Below are positions 1 through 11,660 of a DNA stretch of 64,000 nt, piece after piece. Source of the DNA: Asterella californica. Its lineage: Eukaryota > Streptophyta > Marchantiopsida > Marchantiales > Aytoniaceae. Location of the stretch: assembly GCA_036924285.1 (NCBI GenBank), contig JAYKYS010000008.1:17345001-17409000 (forward strand), read 5' to 3'. Positions within the stretch are counted from its first letter, which is position 1, and each line of letters starts with the position of its first letter. The translations under genes and the position numbers were made by a program. The notes under the pieces are model-generated. The model had not been told where the DNA came from. It searched no databases and saw nothing but the letters and a program-made list of their open reading frames with translations.

Positions 1-1265
1 AGAGAAGCTCGGGAAGATGAACTTCCTGCTTCCAGGTTGCTTCTTCCGGTCTTCTCGATACCGTCTTCCTGAAGCGATTCTCGTCTTCTGGGGGTTTAGC
101 TCGTCTTCTCACACCTCCAGAAGGCTGTCCGGCTTCGCAGAAGTCGACTAGTAACAGTCGTTACACCTTATTCTCGCACTCACATTCCAACGGGATGGAT
201 CGATCACAGGGTGTATGCCCCCTGTAGCCTTCCCAGGCTTCTGCCTACGGAAGTTGTCTTCCTGCAGCACTACAACGACATTCACCTTCATGGAAGCTCA
301 ATAGAAGTATCGGAAGCTCACTAGAAGAAGATAAGAAGATGGAGAAGATGAGGGAAGATGGGAAGAAGAAGATATCCAAACAAGAGAAAACAGGATGAAA
401 AAGGGCAATTAAGATTCCGACAGGCTTCTAGTCCGGATCCTGACTAACAAGCCATCCCTGCTTGTAATAGTTTGGGGAGGAAGACAACAAACGTGAGTAC
501 TGTAGCACCGTCTTCTACTCGAGGATGTCGTCTTCTGTTGCGGGAAGAAGTCTTCTTTCTTCTTCACTTCGCTGCTCTGACTGCTCTGTCTTCTGTGATC
601 ACTTACCCAGAAGACCGTTCGTACGTAGATCTCAAGTGCTCTACTGAACGAGTCAAGCTACACTCCACAACTGTTGACATTCACCGCCACTCAAGAAGAA
701 CACTTCCCATGCACAATTGGGAGCGAATACAATACATTCCACCACCCAGAAGACATGAGCGAAGCTGCTGCACTCAAATCCACAATCTATTCCCCGAGAA
801 GAAGTCACAATGGTATTGGGAAGCTCACTCCCTCTACTTCCTGCGTCTACTCCTCGACATACCAGTCTAGCTAACAGGACTGCACAAGGATGCCGTTCCC
901 TGTTCCTAGACTGTCCTTGCTCTAATGTGTCTCTCCTGCCTGCCTGTAGAATCGGTGTGTATGTTCAGTTACTGCCGAATTCTACAGAACTGGCAGAGCT
1001 CTCAGAGAGATTTTCTCCTACCATGCTATCCTACTTAACCATCTGCCTTGGGAGGCGACCACCAGGGAGAGAGAGAGAGGCGCTGACAAGAGGTGGTCAC
1101 CTCACATGCATGCGGTCCCTCTTCCCAATTAGCCCTCCACTGTATGACTCCTACGCTACCTATGCTGCCACATGGAGTCCTAACTATTTTTACATGGAAA
1201 ACTGCCACCCTTAAGATAGCATGTCCAATCCTACTAAATCTGGAAGTGTCGATTGAGTTTGCTAA

Positions 1266-3578
1266 CTACTCTGATTGCTCGGTGACAATCTCTACATGAT
1301 CTGCTCCTACCGGAGCTACTACCTCGACTTCTGATGGGCTGGGAAGCCCTGCACTTACCTCGGGTACCACTGAGGTAGCTTCCCTCTCCTCGCTCTTCGC
1401 TGGCCCTGCTATTTCTGCGGCTGCGTCTTCCTCGGCTTCGACTTCGGAAGACGGAATGGTCTTTTGGGAAGACGAGTCGAATGGTGCGTCTTCGGTCTTC
1501 TGAGGCACAGATGCAGTACTAGGGACCATGGCGATCTCGTAGGGGTCCGGGGAAGTCGCTTCCTCCACGCGGAATACCTGGGAAGACGGCTCGTCTTCTT
1601 GTCTTCCAGAAGACATCATGTCTTCCGAGGCGTCTTCTGGAGTTTTCTCGTCTTCCAACGCTGTCACCACCAAGTGTACAGCGAGATCGAACTCCTCCTT
1701 CTCCATTCCGGATCCAGTCGAGGGTGCTGGGGCTTGGGAAGATGCGGTTGCAGGTGTCGGAAGTGAGGGAAGACCATAAAGTGTCTTCACTCCTTCTATC
1801 TGTCTATCCAGGTACCTGAACATGCTATCTCTGCATTCCACCAACCTCGTCTTGGACTCGCTGTCCCATTCCCTAGCTAAGGTAAGTAACTTCTTACCCG
1901 CGGTGAAGTTGAACTTCTTCCGAAGCGCTTCTACCGACTGAGCTAGCATCTTCTGTGCACGGGCCTCTACTGCTTCCCTCTGCGTCTTCTCTGTTGCAGC
2001 TCGCGCTTCTGCGGCTTCTCGCTGCATCTTCCAAGTGGTCTGCTCTTCTGCGAGGGTAGTGATCTTCTCCCGTACTCGGAGAACTTCCTGATCACGCTGC
2101 TGTACTCGCGTCTGCAACTCCTGGTTGCTCTTCCAAAGTTGTATCGACTCCTTGGCAGAAGCGGCTGCTTCCGTCTTGTACCTGGCTGCAAGCTTCTCCG
2201 TAGTGCGGAGACTAGCTTCCAAAGACTCCGTCTTCTGCTGGCTGTCTTCCTGTCGTAGCAAGGTGCGCAGGCCGAATCCAGGCTGTAAGGGCTTCTCCTG
2301 TGCCCTCGCTCTCCTTTCCAACAACTCCATAGCGGGCTGGATCTCCTTCTGGAAGTAGGCACTGAACTCCTCCAATCGTCTTCCTGCAGAAGACAAGTTC
2401 ATCCCCACCACTCGCTCGATGGTGTCGACTTCGTCTTCTAGAGGCAAGGGAGCCTCTTCCACCACTACAGCCTTCATCTTCTGCGCACGAGAAGAAGCTA
2501 CTCTTCTCATCTTCCGGGGTGGAAGACTCCTCGTGGCAAGAGCGGCTCTCCTCTTTGCGCTTCCTCGCATCGCAGTAGGAGTGCCCATCCATCCTTCGTC
2601 TTCTGGAGTCTTCGGAAGACTCCCAGGTGTTACAGAAGCTGTCTTCTGCTCCGATCGGGTACTCAGTAAGTCTTCCTCCGAGTCCGACTCCGATCCTGAA
2701 TGGATGAGGGAGATGAGTGTCCTCGGTACACTTCTGTGGCCCATCTTCCTCACTGGCGTGGCGTCTTTCGACCCACTAGACTCGTCTTCCCTCACCAGAA
2801 GCGTCTTCTGGTGAGAGCCGGGCCTCAGCTGTGGCATCAGAGTGGGAGGGGGCGTTGCTGCTGCCTCTCGGTCATCGTCTTCCGAGGTCTCCTCCTTCAC
2901 CTCCTGTCGCTCCGTTGGCCCATACACTGCCAGCTGATCTTCCCTAAGATCCCCCATGGCTACATACAAGTAGCAGAAGAAGGGCGTCAGATGTCCTCCC
3001 GCCGGGGTACCCAAGTATGCTAGCTCCGTCTGTACATAGTTGTGGATGTACGCGTCCCAGTAGATTGGCACTCTGTCATCCCACACTGATTCCAGGAACT
3101 CCACGTCCTGATCTCCTAAGTACCTCATCTCCTGCGCTTTTCCCTTGGAGAAAAGATGCAGAAACAACTTCGCCAGAAGTCGCTTCTTCGACTCCCGGTA
3201 AGACTCTATCTTCCAACCGTTCCTCCCATGCCTGTCTTCCACGAGAAGGCAGGTGGTACTCCCAGGTACATGCCATGAACTCACAATCCTAGGCAAGATC
3301 TTCTTCTCGTACCAATATCCTCCGTTCTCGATCTCAAGCCTGTGAAACGCCTTACGCCACCAGTCTTCTGTCCAGGAAGATGGTCTTCCCCGAGCAACTC
3401 CTGCCTTCGCAGGTACACGGTTACGCGGTGGTAACGCGGCCCATACCTCCTCCAGAAGCCCTTGATCTGCGAGGTTCCAGTCCCACAGGAAGAAGTCGAG
3501 ACCCAACTCCTTGAGGAAAGGAGTGGCCTCGGCCAATTCTGTCGCTGGTAACACCACGCCTCGCGGATGCATCGACAT
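1266..3578 (-). CDS. LTR-encoded protein of unknown function, intact copy (about 770 aa)
   Basis: An open frame on the minus strand starts at ATG 3578 (residues MSMHPRG); it stays open about 10 codons upstream but has no ATG there. The first ~250 residues look globular and rich in Trp and Tyr (for example FFLWDWNLADQGLLEEVW). They are followed by a charged low-complexity stretch with repeated Q-K-T and E-D-D, about 200 residues of heptad-like coiled coil rich in E/A/K/R/Q, and an acidic Ser/Pro tail. This order resembles the coiled-coil 'putative gypsy-type transposon' proteins of plants, but I cannot assign a family. It lies in the sense direction inside LTR A. A frameshifted copy occurs at 8264-10581 and a partial relative at 25486-26031, so the frame has been kept in at least one of three copies. 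No catalytic motif was recognised. A possible donor (CAG|GTATGT) at the start could mean the real N-terminus is spliced. Confidence 0.6.
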   Translation of the reverse strand: MSMHPRGVVLPATELAEATPFLKELGLDFFLWDWNLADQGLLEEVWAALPPRNRVPAKAGVARGRPSSWTEDWWRKAFHRLEIENGGYWYEKKILPRIVSSWHVPGSTTCLLVEDRHGRNGWKIESYRESKKRLLAKLFLHLFSKGKAQEMRYLGDQDVEFLESVWDDRVPIYWDAYIHNYVQTELAYLGTPAGGHLTPFFCYLYVAMGDLREDQLAVYGPTERQEVKEETSEDDDREAAATPPPTLMPQLRPGSHQKTLLVREDESSGSKDATPVRKMGHRSVPRTLISLIHSGSESDSEEDLLSTRSEQKTASVTPGSLPKTPEDEGWMGTPTAMRGSAKRRAALATRSLPPRKMRRVASSRAQKMKAVVVEEAPLPLEDEVDTIERVVGMNLSSAGRRLEEFSAYFQKEIQPAMELLERRARAQEKPLQPGFGLRTLLRQEDSQQKTESLEASLRTTEKLAARYKTEAAASAKESIQLWKSNQELQTRVQQRDQEVLRVREKITTLAEEQTTWKMQREAAEARAATEKTQREAVEARAQKMLAQSVEALRKKFNFTAGKKLLTLAREWDSESKTRLVECRDSMFRYLDRQIEGVKTLYGLPSLPTPATASSQAPAPSTGSGMEKEEFDLAVHLVVTALEDEKTPEDASEDMMSSGRQEDEPSSQVFRVEEATSPDPYEIAMVPSTASVPQKTEDAPFDSSSQKTIPSSEVEAEEDAAAEIAGPAKSEEREATSVVPEVSAGLPSPSEVEVVAPVGADHVEIVTEQSE

Positions 3579-3608
3579 ACCTGGAAGATCTGCTGCACTA
3601 AACCACAA

Positions 3609-5580
3609 GCACCTACTATGAGCTGAAGGCTCAGTTCTTCCCGAGTGCCCACAGTCTAGCTTCCACTCTCAGAAGACGAAACTAGTCTTCCAGAAGACAG
3701 CTACTCCGTCTTCCGGGATTCTAACAGTGCTTCCTAAATAGCTCTCGTCTTCCGAGCTATATCTAAACAATCCTATCTAAGCAAGGCCTCGCATGGATTA
3801 CCAAGAAGACAACCCACCTTGCATTACATCCTACTTCCTATCAGAAGATACAAGATATGCGAGAAGTAGAGTATGAGAAAGGTTCAGAAGATGGTTGCGG
3901 GCTCCTGCGGTGACAGTGGCCTCTGGGAAGACACTTGGGACAGCTTCCGATTCAATGTCTTTCTCGGAAGACTTCCCGAAGTCAGACTTCCCTTCACTGG
4001 TCTCACCTGTCTTCGTCTTCCTACACGCAATCTATCCTCACAACAGACTCAAGACATTTGCACTCTGTTCTTCTGACTTCTCACCTCTCATACGCACTCA
4101 GAAGAAGTTTGCTGCATGATGGGAAGACATGACCCTCGACCATTCTCTCCGGATTCTGCCAGCAATACTTCTCACAACTCTCTTCTAAGTTCGGGAAGAA
4201 GAAGGAACGGCTGCTATGGGTCGGACAGAAGAGACCCGAAATGGACCCTCACGTCTTCTCGCTCATTTTGCCAGCCTTTCAGTCTTCTAGTCTCTCTAGG
4301 AAGATGTGGAGTTGAGAAGCTTGGAAGACCGGGAGGCATAGGCCTAGTTCCCGAGTTCCAACTTCTCGAAATAACACAACAACTCGCCACACCACTCAGG
4401 CTTCGTATCAAGTCTCTCTAAACACAAAAGCAAAGCAAATCCACTCTTGATACGAATTGTGTTCAGTCGACTTCCGAAGACAGTCAAGTTCAAGAAGCGT
4501 TTTCCGAGGATGTTCCCATCTTCCGAATCGTCTTCTATTTCAAGTTTCGGGGGTAGAGAGGTAGTAGGGTAGAGAAATTGATAGTTGGGTTCGCCAATTT
4601 GAAGACTAGGGGTAGGGAAGCTCGAATTGAGCTCGGGAAGAAACAAGGAGATATCTTGACAGAAATTGGGCAGCGCTTCCGCGCCCAATGTCTCAATAGG
4701 AAAGATGGGGGGTGGGGTAATCGATCAGGCTGCCTGCACACAATCAAGGAAGCGCGGGGAGTACCAGACAATGACGAGAAGAAGTGGGAAAGGGAAAGAA
4801 CAGGAGAAAGAACCTCTACAGTCTTCTTCGGCTCCCGAGTTGCCTTCGACCTCCGCGCGCTTCTGGCTCTTGTCTTAGCTTCCAATGCGACTCCTCTCGA
4901 ATGCGCCTGCTGTCAATTTTGGTCCACACCTCGATTCTTCTTTCGCTTCTACTCGCCTCTCTCCACTGTCAACTTCTCGGAAGCTCCACAGAAATACCTT
5001 CGCTCTTTCTGCTGTTTGTGCTCCCGCAATCCGATTTCACCCTTCGCCTAGTTGCCAACGTACTCTCTACTACCTCGATGTCTTACTCGATTCCTCTCTC
5101 AATGCTAGCTCGAAGTTCACTCTCTCAATCGATCTTCTTCAGGCGCACAGTGCTGCGGGAAGTTGGAAGGTGGCTAATGTGCTTCCTCACGCATCTTCCC
5201 CGCAGATTAGGGGTTCTCGTCCTTGGTGTCTTCCTGACCTACCTACCTATTCGGTGCGCTCCAGTAGGTACACCTACTTGTTTACCCGAAAACTCGTGGT
5301 CAGGTCTTCGTGATCGCTGTCTTCCGGAAGACAAGTGTCTTCCGCCGTCTTCCCATCTTCCGCCGTCTTCCTATCTTTTGAAGACGCAACTTCGAAGACG
5401 GTCTTCCGAAGACGGTCGTCTTCTGAAGAAGTCAACTTCTTATTACAAACAGCTCTTAAGATCATCTTCCTGTTAAGGAAGACGTAACCTTAAGTAACAA
5501 CGCTTCTCCAGTTATATAAACAAGTCATTAATCTCAAAAATTTCAAAATTTCGTGAATACTGTAATTTGTGGGCACCACA
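3609..5580 (-). repeat. 5' (U3-like) part of LTR A, non-coding, GAAGAC-rich
   Basis: No open frame of interest is seen between the LTR start (5580) and the ORF start. The stretch around 5310-5440 is almost entirely GTCTTC/GAAGAC in palindromic pairs such as GTCTTCCGGAAGAC. The same arrangement recurs in the right copy (6410-6540) and the third copy (29440-29580), so it is a constant part of the LTR. If this is U3, the promoter of the element and of the LTR ORF should lie here; I could not pick a convincing TATA box. Confidence 0.5.
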
Positions 5581-6204
5581 CTCCTGACCCAATACTTCAG
5601 GATTAAGCATCGGAAGACGACGCCATACAACCCGAAAGCGAATGGACTGACGGAGAAGTCGAACGGTCTTCTGTGTAACATCCTGAATAAGGTAACTGTT
5701 AACCATGCGTATGACTGGGACACAAAATTGCCATCTGTGTTATGGGCTTTCAGGATTTCACCTAAAGTCACAACCCAGAAGACGCCTTTCTACCTAACTT
5801 ATGGCATGACACCTATTGTGCCCATTGAGTTAGAGGTCCCAACATACCGGTTAGCCGTATCCGAACGCATGGGAGAAGAAGAAAGCCAGGAGCAGCATCT
5901 TCTGAATTTTGTAGAGTTTGAAGAAGACAAGAATGCAACTTTGGAGAAGAAGTACGAGGTACAAGCGCAACGTAAGGTGAACTACGATAGTAAGCTGAGG
6001 AAGGTGACCGTCATAAATGGGGACTTAGTTCTTCTCTATGACAACCGACACCTTAAGTTCCCTGGGAAACTTCATCTTCGCTGGATGGGTCCTTACCGCG
6101 TCTTGGAGGTCTTCGACAATGACTCCTTGCAGTTGGAAGAGTTGGACGGTACATTGATGACCACTCGTGTTAATGGATGGCGCGTCAAGAAGTACTGGAC
6201 GTGA
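5581..6204 (+). pseudogene. Ty3/gypsy integrase C-terminal fragment
   Basis: The frame encodes the end of an integrase core (TTPYNPKANGLTEKSNGLL, containing the last catalytic Glu of the DDE triad). It continues with the downstream helical region (WDTKLPSVLWAFR), a basic linker and the C-terminal beta domain (GDLVLLYDNRH, WMGPYRVLEVF), ending in TGA at 6204. The N-terminal zinc domain and first catalytic residues are absent because LTR A (left copy) begins at 5580. No chromodomain is seen. The next 58 bases lead straight to the LTR at 6263, so this is the 3' end of the internal region of the LTR A family, adjoining its 3' LTR. Confidence 0.85.
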
Positions 6205-6262
6205 ACACAAGTGCCGAGAACACTGATGTTTGCGGGGACGCAAACATGTGAGGGTGGGCGTA
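6205..6262 (+). other. Spacer with polypurine tract before the 3' LTR A
   Basis: The 58 bases between the integrase stop and the LTR start end in a purine-rich run (GTGAGGGTGGGCG, about 6248-6260) immediately before TATGTGGTG. This is where the plus-strand primer of an LTR retrotransposon is expected, and it supports reading the copy at 6263 as a 3' LTR. Confidence 0.5.
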
Positions 6263-8263
6263 TGTGGTGTCCACAAATTACAGGATTCATGAATTTTTAA
6301 AATTTTTAAGATTAATAACTTGTTTGTATAACTGAAGAAGCGTTGTTACTTAAGATTACTGCTTCCTTAGAGGGAAGATGATCTTATGAACTTTTTAATA
6401 AGAAGTTGACTTCTTCGGAAGACGACCGTCTTCCGGGAAGCGTCTTCTCAGTTGCGTCTTCGGAAGACAGGAAGACGGCGGAAGATGAGAAGACGGCGGA
6501 AGACACTTGTCTTCCGGAAGACAGCGACCGCGAAGACCTAACCACGAGTTTTCAGGTAAAACAGTAGGTGTACCTACTAGGTAACACACATGTGGTAGGT
6601 AGGTCAGGAAAGACACCTAGGGTCGAAACCCCTAATCTGCGGGGAAGATGCGCAGGAAGCGCATTAGCGCATTCCAACTTCCTGCAGCATAGCGCGCTTG
6701 AGAAGATCGATTTACGAGAGTAGGCTTCGCGAGTGAGCATCGAGAGAGGAATCGAGTGAGGAGAGGACCAGTTGGCAGCTAGGCGAAGGGCGAGACTGAA
6801 TTGCTGAAGCACGGAAGGCAGAGAGCGAAGGCGTTTCTGTGAGCTCCCGAGAAGCTGACATTGGAGAATCGCTGAGTAGAATCGAAGGTGGAATTGGAGC
6901 GTGGTCAAAAATTGACAGCGGAAGCAGTCGTGTGAAGTCGCATTGGAGCTAGGACTAGAGCCAGAAGCGTGCGGGAGGTCGAAGGCAACTCGGGAAGCAG
7001 AAGAAGACTGTAGAGGTTATTCCCCACGTTCTTTTCCCTTCCCACTTCTTCTCATCTTTGTCTGGTGTTCCCCGCGCTTCCCTGGTTGTGTGCAGGCAGC
7101 CTGATCGATTACCCCCACCCCCATTTTTCCTATTGTGACATTGGGTGCGGAAGCGTTGCCCAATTTCTATCAGACATCTTCCTACTTCTTCCTAAGTTCA
7201 ATTCGAGCTTCCCTACATCTCGTCCTCAAATTGACGATCTCAGCTACCAATTTCCCTATCCTACTATCCCTCTACACCAGAAACCTCGAACAGAAGACGC
7301 TTCGGAAGATGGGAACATCTTCGGAAGACGCTTCTTAAACTTGACTGTCTTCGGAAGACTGTCTTCGGAAGTCGACTATAACCAATTCGTATCAAGAGTG
7401 GATTTGTGTTGCTTTTGTGTTAAGAGAGGCTTGGTACGAATCTTGAGTGGTGTGGTGAGTTGTTTTGTTATTTCAAGAAGTTGGAAGTCGGGAACTAGGC
7501 CTGTGCCTCCCGGTCTTCCAAGCTTCTCAACTCCACATCTTCCTAGAGAGACTAGAAGACTGAAAGGCTGGCAAAATGAGCGAGAAGACGAGAGGGTCCA
7601 TTTCGGGTCTCTTCTGTCCGACCCATAGCAGCCATTCCTTCTTCTTCCCAAACTTAGAAGAGAGTCGTGAGAAGACTTGCTGGCAGAATCCGGAGAGAAT
7701 GGTCGAGGGTCATGTCTTCCCACCGAGCAGCAAGCTTCTTCAGAGTGCGTATGAGAGGTGAGAAGTCAGAAGAACAGAGTGCAATTGTCTTGAGTCTGTC
7801 GTGAGGATAGATTGCGCGTAAGAAGACGAAGACATGTGAGACCAGTGAAAGGAAGTCTGACTTTGGGAGGTCTTCCGAAGAAGACATTGAATCGGAAGCT
7901 GTCCCGAGTGTCTTCCCAGAGGCCACTGTCATCGCAGGAGCCCGCAACCATCTTCTGAACCTGTTATGCACTTGATGTTTCGTGAATCTTGTATCTTTTG
8001 ATAGGAAGTAGGATGTAATGCAAGGTGGGTTGTCTTCTGGGCAATCCATGCGAGGCCTTGCTTAGATAGGATTGTTTAGATATAGCTCGGAAGACGAGAG
8101 CTATCTAGGAAGTACTGTTAGAATCCCGGAAGACGGAGTAGTTGTCTTCTGGAAGACTAGTTTCGTCTTCTGAGAAGTAGAAGCTAGACTGTGGGCACTT
8201 GGGAAGGACTGAGCCTTCAGCTCATAGTAGGTGCTTGTGGCTTAGTGCAACAGATCTTCCAGT

Positions 8264-10581
8264 ATGTCGATGCATCCTCGAGGATTGGTGTTACCAGCAG
8301 CAGAGTTGGCAGAGGCCACGCCTTTCCTCAAGGAGTTGGGTCTCGATTTCTTCTTGTGAGATTGGAACCTCGCCGATCAGGGACTTCTGGAGGAGGTGTG
8401 GGCAGCGTTGCCACCTCGTAACCGTGTACCTGCGAAGGCAGGAGTAGCTCGAGGAAGGTCATCTTCCTGGACTGAAGATTGGTGGCGCAGGGCTTTTCAC
8501 AGACCAGAGTCCGAGAACCAAGGATATTGGTACGAGAAGAAATCTTGCCCAGGATCGTGAGTTCGTGGCATGTGCCTGGGAGCACCACCTGCCTTTTCGT
8601 GGAAGACAGGCAGGGGAGGAACGGTTGGAAGATAGAATCTTACCGGGAGTCGAAGAAGCGACTTCTGGCGAAGTTGTTTCTGCATCTCTTTCCCAAGGGG
8701 AAAGCGCAGAAGACAAGGTACTTAGGAGATCAGGACGTGGAGTTCCTTGAATCAGTGTGGGATGACAGAGTGCCCATCTACTAGGGCGCGTACATCCACA
8801 ACTATTTACGAACGGAGCTAGCGTACTTGGGTACCCCGGCGGGAGGACACTTGACACCCTTCCTCTGCTACTTGTATGTAGCCATGGGGGATCTTAGGGA
8901 AGATCAGCTGGCAGAGTATGGGCCAACGGAGAGACAGCAGGTGAAGGAGGAGACCTCGGAAGACGATGACCGAGCGGCAGCCGCAACGCCCCCTCCCACT
9001 CTGATGTCACAGCTGAGGCCCGGCTCTCACCAGAAGACGCTTCTGGTGAGGGAAGATGAGTCTAGTGGGTCGGAAGACGCCACGCCACCGAGGAAGATGG
9101 GTCCCAGAAGTGTATCGAGGACACCCATCTCCCTCATTCATTCAGGATCGGAGTCCGACTTGGAGGAAGAACTGCTGAGTATCCGATCAGAGCAGAAGAC
9201 CGCTTCTGCAACACCTGGGAGTCTTCCGAAGACTCCAGAAGACAAGAGAAGAAGGGATACTCTTACTGCGATGCGAGGAAGCGCAGTGAAGAGACCCGCT
9301 CCTGCCATAAGGAATCTTCCACCCCGGAAGATGAGAAGGGTAGCTTCTTCTTGTGCGCAGAAGATGAAGGTCATTGTGGTCGAAGAGGCTTCCTTGCCTC
9401 TGGAAGACGAAGTCGACACCGCGGAGCGAGTGGTGGAGATGAACTTGTCTTCCACAGGAAGACGACTGGAGGAATTCAGCGCCTACTTCCAGAAGGAGAT
9501 CCAGCCAGCTATGGAGTTGCTGGAGAAGAGAGCGAAGGCTCAGGAGAGGCCCTTGCAACCTGGATTCGGCCTGCGCACCTTGCTGCGACAGGGAGAAGAC
9601 CAGAAGAAGACGGAGTCGCTGGAAGCTAGTCTCCAAACCACAGAGAAGCTCGCAGCCATGTACAAGACGGAAGCAGCCGCTTCTGCCAAGGAGCTGGTGC
9701 AGCTTCCGAAGAGCAACCAGGAGTTGCATGCGCATGTACAACAGCACGATCAGGAAGTTCTCCGAGTGCAGGAGAAGATCACCACCCTCGCAGAGGAGCA
9801 GACCACTTGGAAGACGCAGCGAGAAGCCGCAGAAGCGCGAGTTGCAGTTGAGAAGACGCAGCGGGAAGCAGCGGAGGCTCGTGCACAAGAGATGCTAACA
9901 CAGTCGGTGGAGGCGCTTCGGAAGAAGTTCAACTTCACCGCGGGTAGGAAGTTACTTACCTTGGCTAGAGGATGGGACAGCGAGTCCAAGACAATGTTGG
10001 TGGAATGCCGGGAGAGCATGTTTAGGTACTTAGATCGGCAGATAGAGGGAATGAAGACACTTTATGGTCTTTCTTCGTTTCCGATACCTACAACCGCATC
10101 TTCTCACGCTCCAGCACCATCGACTGGATCCGGAATGGAGAAGGAGGAGTTTGACCTCGCTGTACACTTGGTAGTGACAACGTTGGAAGCCGAGAAGACA
10201 CCGGAGGACGCCCCGGAAGACAAGATGTCTTCTGGAAGACAAGAAGACGAGCCGTCTTCCCAAGTATTCCGAGTGGAGGAAGCGACTTCTCCTGACCCCC
10301 ATGAGGTCGTCATGGTCCCTAGTCCCGCACCAGTGGCTCAGAAGACGGAAGAAGCACCGGTCGATTCCACTTCCCAGAAGATGCTTCTGTCTTCCGAAGC
10401 AGAAGCCGAAGTCGAGGAAGACGCAACAGCAGCGACAGCAGAGCCAGCCAAGGACGATGAGGAGGAAGTCACCTCAGTGACACCCGAGGTAACTGCAGGG
10501 CTTTCTAGCTTATCAGAAGCCGCGTTAAGAGCTCCGATAGGAGCAGATCAGGTAGAGATTGCCACCGAGCAATCAGAGTAG
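8264..10581 (+). pseudogene. LTR-encoded protein, degraded copy in right LTR A
   Basis: This is the homologue of the ORF at 1266-3578. The start ATG at 8264 is conserved, but a Trp codon has become TGA (8357-8359), a base is lost near 8540-8545, and an in-frame TAG occurs at 8782-8784. From about 8827 to the stop at 10581 the frame is open for 584 codons and covers the charged region, coiled coil and acidic tail, with many conservative differences from the left copy. The long open 3' part suggests either recent decay or that selection lasted longer on the coiled coil; I cannot tell which. Confidence 0.7.
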
Positions 10582-10728
10582 TTAGTAACTCCATTGACTA
10601 TTCCAAATTTAGTAGGACCAAAACATGCTATCTTAAGGGTGGCAGTTTTCAGTGTAAAATTAGTTAGGATACCATGTGGCAGCATAGGTAGCGTAGGAAC
10701 AACAAGGTGGATGGCTAATTAGGAAGGG

Positions 10729-10732
10729 GAAC
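10729..10732. other. Target site duplication GAAC (left)
   Basis: GAAC precedes the element and is repeated at 19495-19498 after it. The unoccupied homologous site in left LTR A (about 1110-1125) reads across without the insertion, which supports the placement of both element ends. Confidence 0.75.
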
Positions 10733-11647
10733 TGTAAACCCTCCGCGGTCCTAACGATCAACTACCCCCCGATCTCTCAACCTCCACGATCGTCATCCAC
10801 GAATCTGCAACTGTCGGACCTGTCTCTCACTCAGGGGTCACCTCTGATGGCTTTGATGGAAGCACACCATGAATCTTGAAGGGAAAAATGCTAAGTTCAC
10901 TCTCATTCATACACCCACAAACTTATCAACTAAAATCTCCATAATCTCATCCACTAAAATCCTCCATTCTAACGACGTCTCTCAAGTTCTCACATGCTAA
11001 AAATGTCCCACACTCTCTATATTACTCAAGTTGTCATTACGACAATGTGAAAACAAGGATGAGGAGCTCTTCTCTACTCCTCTATTTATACATTCTAGGT
11101 TTTTACTTTGGTACCCTCCGGTAACTCAGCCGTAACTACTTTTACCGGGTTTTACTAAGATATTACTTAAGGTAAAAGCATTGATCACATGGGCTTTTTA
11201 CCTTTTCACATGGGCTTATTCCTTCAAAGTCAACAACTTCTAGAAGGATTCTGGAATATTCTCAAGGAATCTCGAATTTCCACCCCCCTCTACACTAGGA
11301 CCCACTAAAAAGGAAACATGTGGAATCTCTTCTTGTTTTTAATGCTCACAAAGTACACAACTTTAAACCAACCACTAATATCAAGTCAAAAAGGAGATAA
11401 GGGATACTTTCCACCCCCTTTCTACCTTTTAGACAAGATGACAAGATAGTAGTGCTCACTCTTTAGCAAATATCTGAATTCTGCCAAAAGTACAGCTAAG
11501 TTTAACCATAACTAACTTTTAGCTAGTCATGACTAACTTGATATCTCCTAAAAGTACTTTGGCAGCAAATAAACATTCTCAACACTTAGTTAGAACTAAA
11601 CACCTTACTAATAGACAAACTTCCTATGTGTAACATAGGTCGTTACA
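10733..11647 (-). repeat. 3' LTR of the nested gypsy element
   Basis: 915 bp, plus-strand ends TGTAAACCC...GTCGTTACA, so TG...CA in either reading. It matches 18580-19494 except near 10818 (A versus G) and near 11353 (A versus C). A TATA-like CTATTTATA occurs in the LTR on the plus strand; its promoter role on the element's minus strand is not evident. Confidence 0.95.
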
Positions 11648-11660
11648 TTTTACCCCCGGA
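11648..11660 (-). other. Polypurine tract of the nested gypsy element
   Basis: On the minus strand the bases just before the 3' LTR read GTCCGGGGGTAAAA, a G/A run directly next to TGTAACG. Position and composition fit a plus-strand priming tract, although it is short. Confidence 0.55.

Larger units (their letters stand above)
1..5580 (-). mobile_element. LTR A, left copy (giant LTR, minus orientation, truncated by the window edge)
   Basis: Read on the minus strand, this block begins at 5580 with TGTGGTGCCCACAAATT, the same start as the LTR copies at 6263 (plus) and 29702 (minus). It is an inverted homologue of 6263-10732 plus 19495 to about 20713; position 1 corresponds to about 20713, so some 245 bp of its 3' end lie outside the window. 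It carries an intact sense ORF (1266-3578) and is packed with GAAGAC/GTCTTC. Its 5' end directly abuts an integrase coding fragment on the opposite strand. It may be the 5' LTR of an element inserted into that integrase, a solo LTR, or one arm of a rearranged palindrome; the missing end prevents a choice. Confidence 0.75.
6263..10732 (+). mobile_element. LTR A, right copy, first part (3' LTR, interrupted at 10732)
   Basis: Starts TGTGGTGTCCACAAATT directly after the integrase and polypurine tract and is the inverted counterpart of 5580 down to about 1120. It is diverged from the left copy, with scattered substitutions and small indels throughout, and its ORF is broken. A younger gypsy element interrupts it after GAAC at 10732; the LTR resumes at 19495. 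Adding both parts and counting the duplicated GAAC once gives about 5930 bp, very long for a plant LTR. Confidence 0.75.

Noticed and set aside
472..1214. Open frames of 66-134 codons on plus at the window start
   Set aside because: They lie inside LTR A, on the strand opposite to its sense ORF, with no motif and no preserved frame in the right LTR A copy.
5310..5440. CRISPR-like look of the regularly spaced GTCTTC/GAAGAC palindromes
   Set aside because: Plant nuclear DNA, no unique spacers of constant length, and the motif is spread over the whole LTR.
7065..7628. 187-codon frame on plus and its mirror 4116-5051
   Set aside because: Both are within the 5' half of LTR A, share no conserved frame between copies, and are rich in GTCTTC-derived words only.
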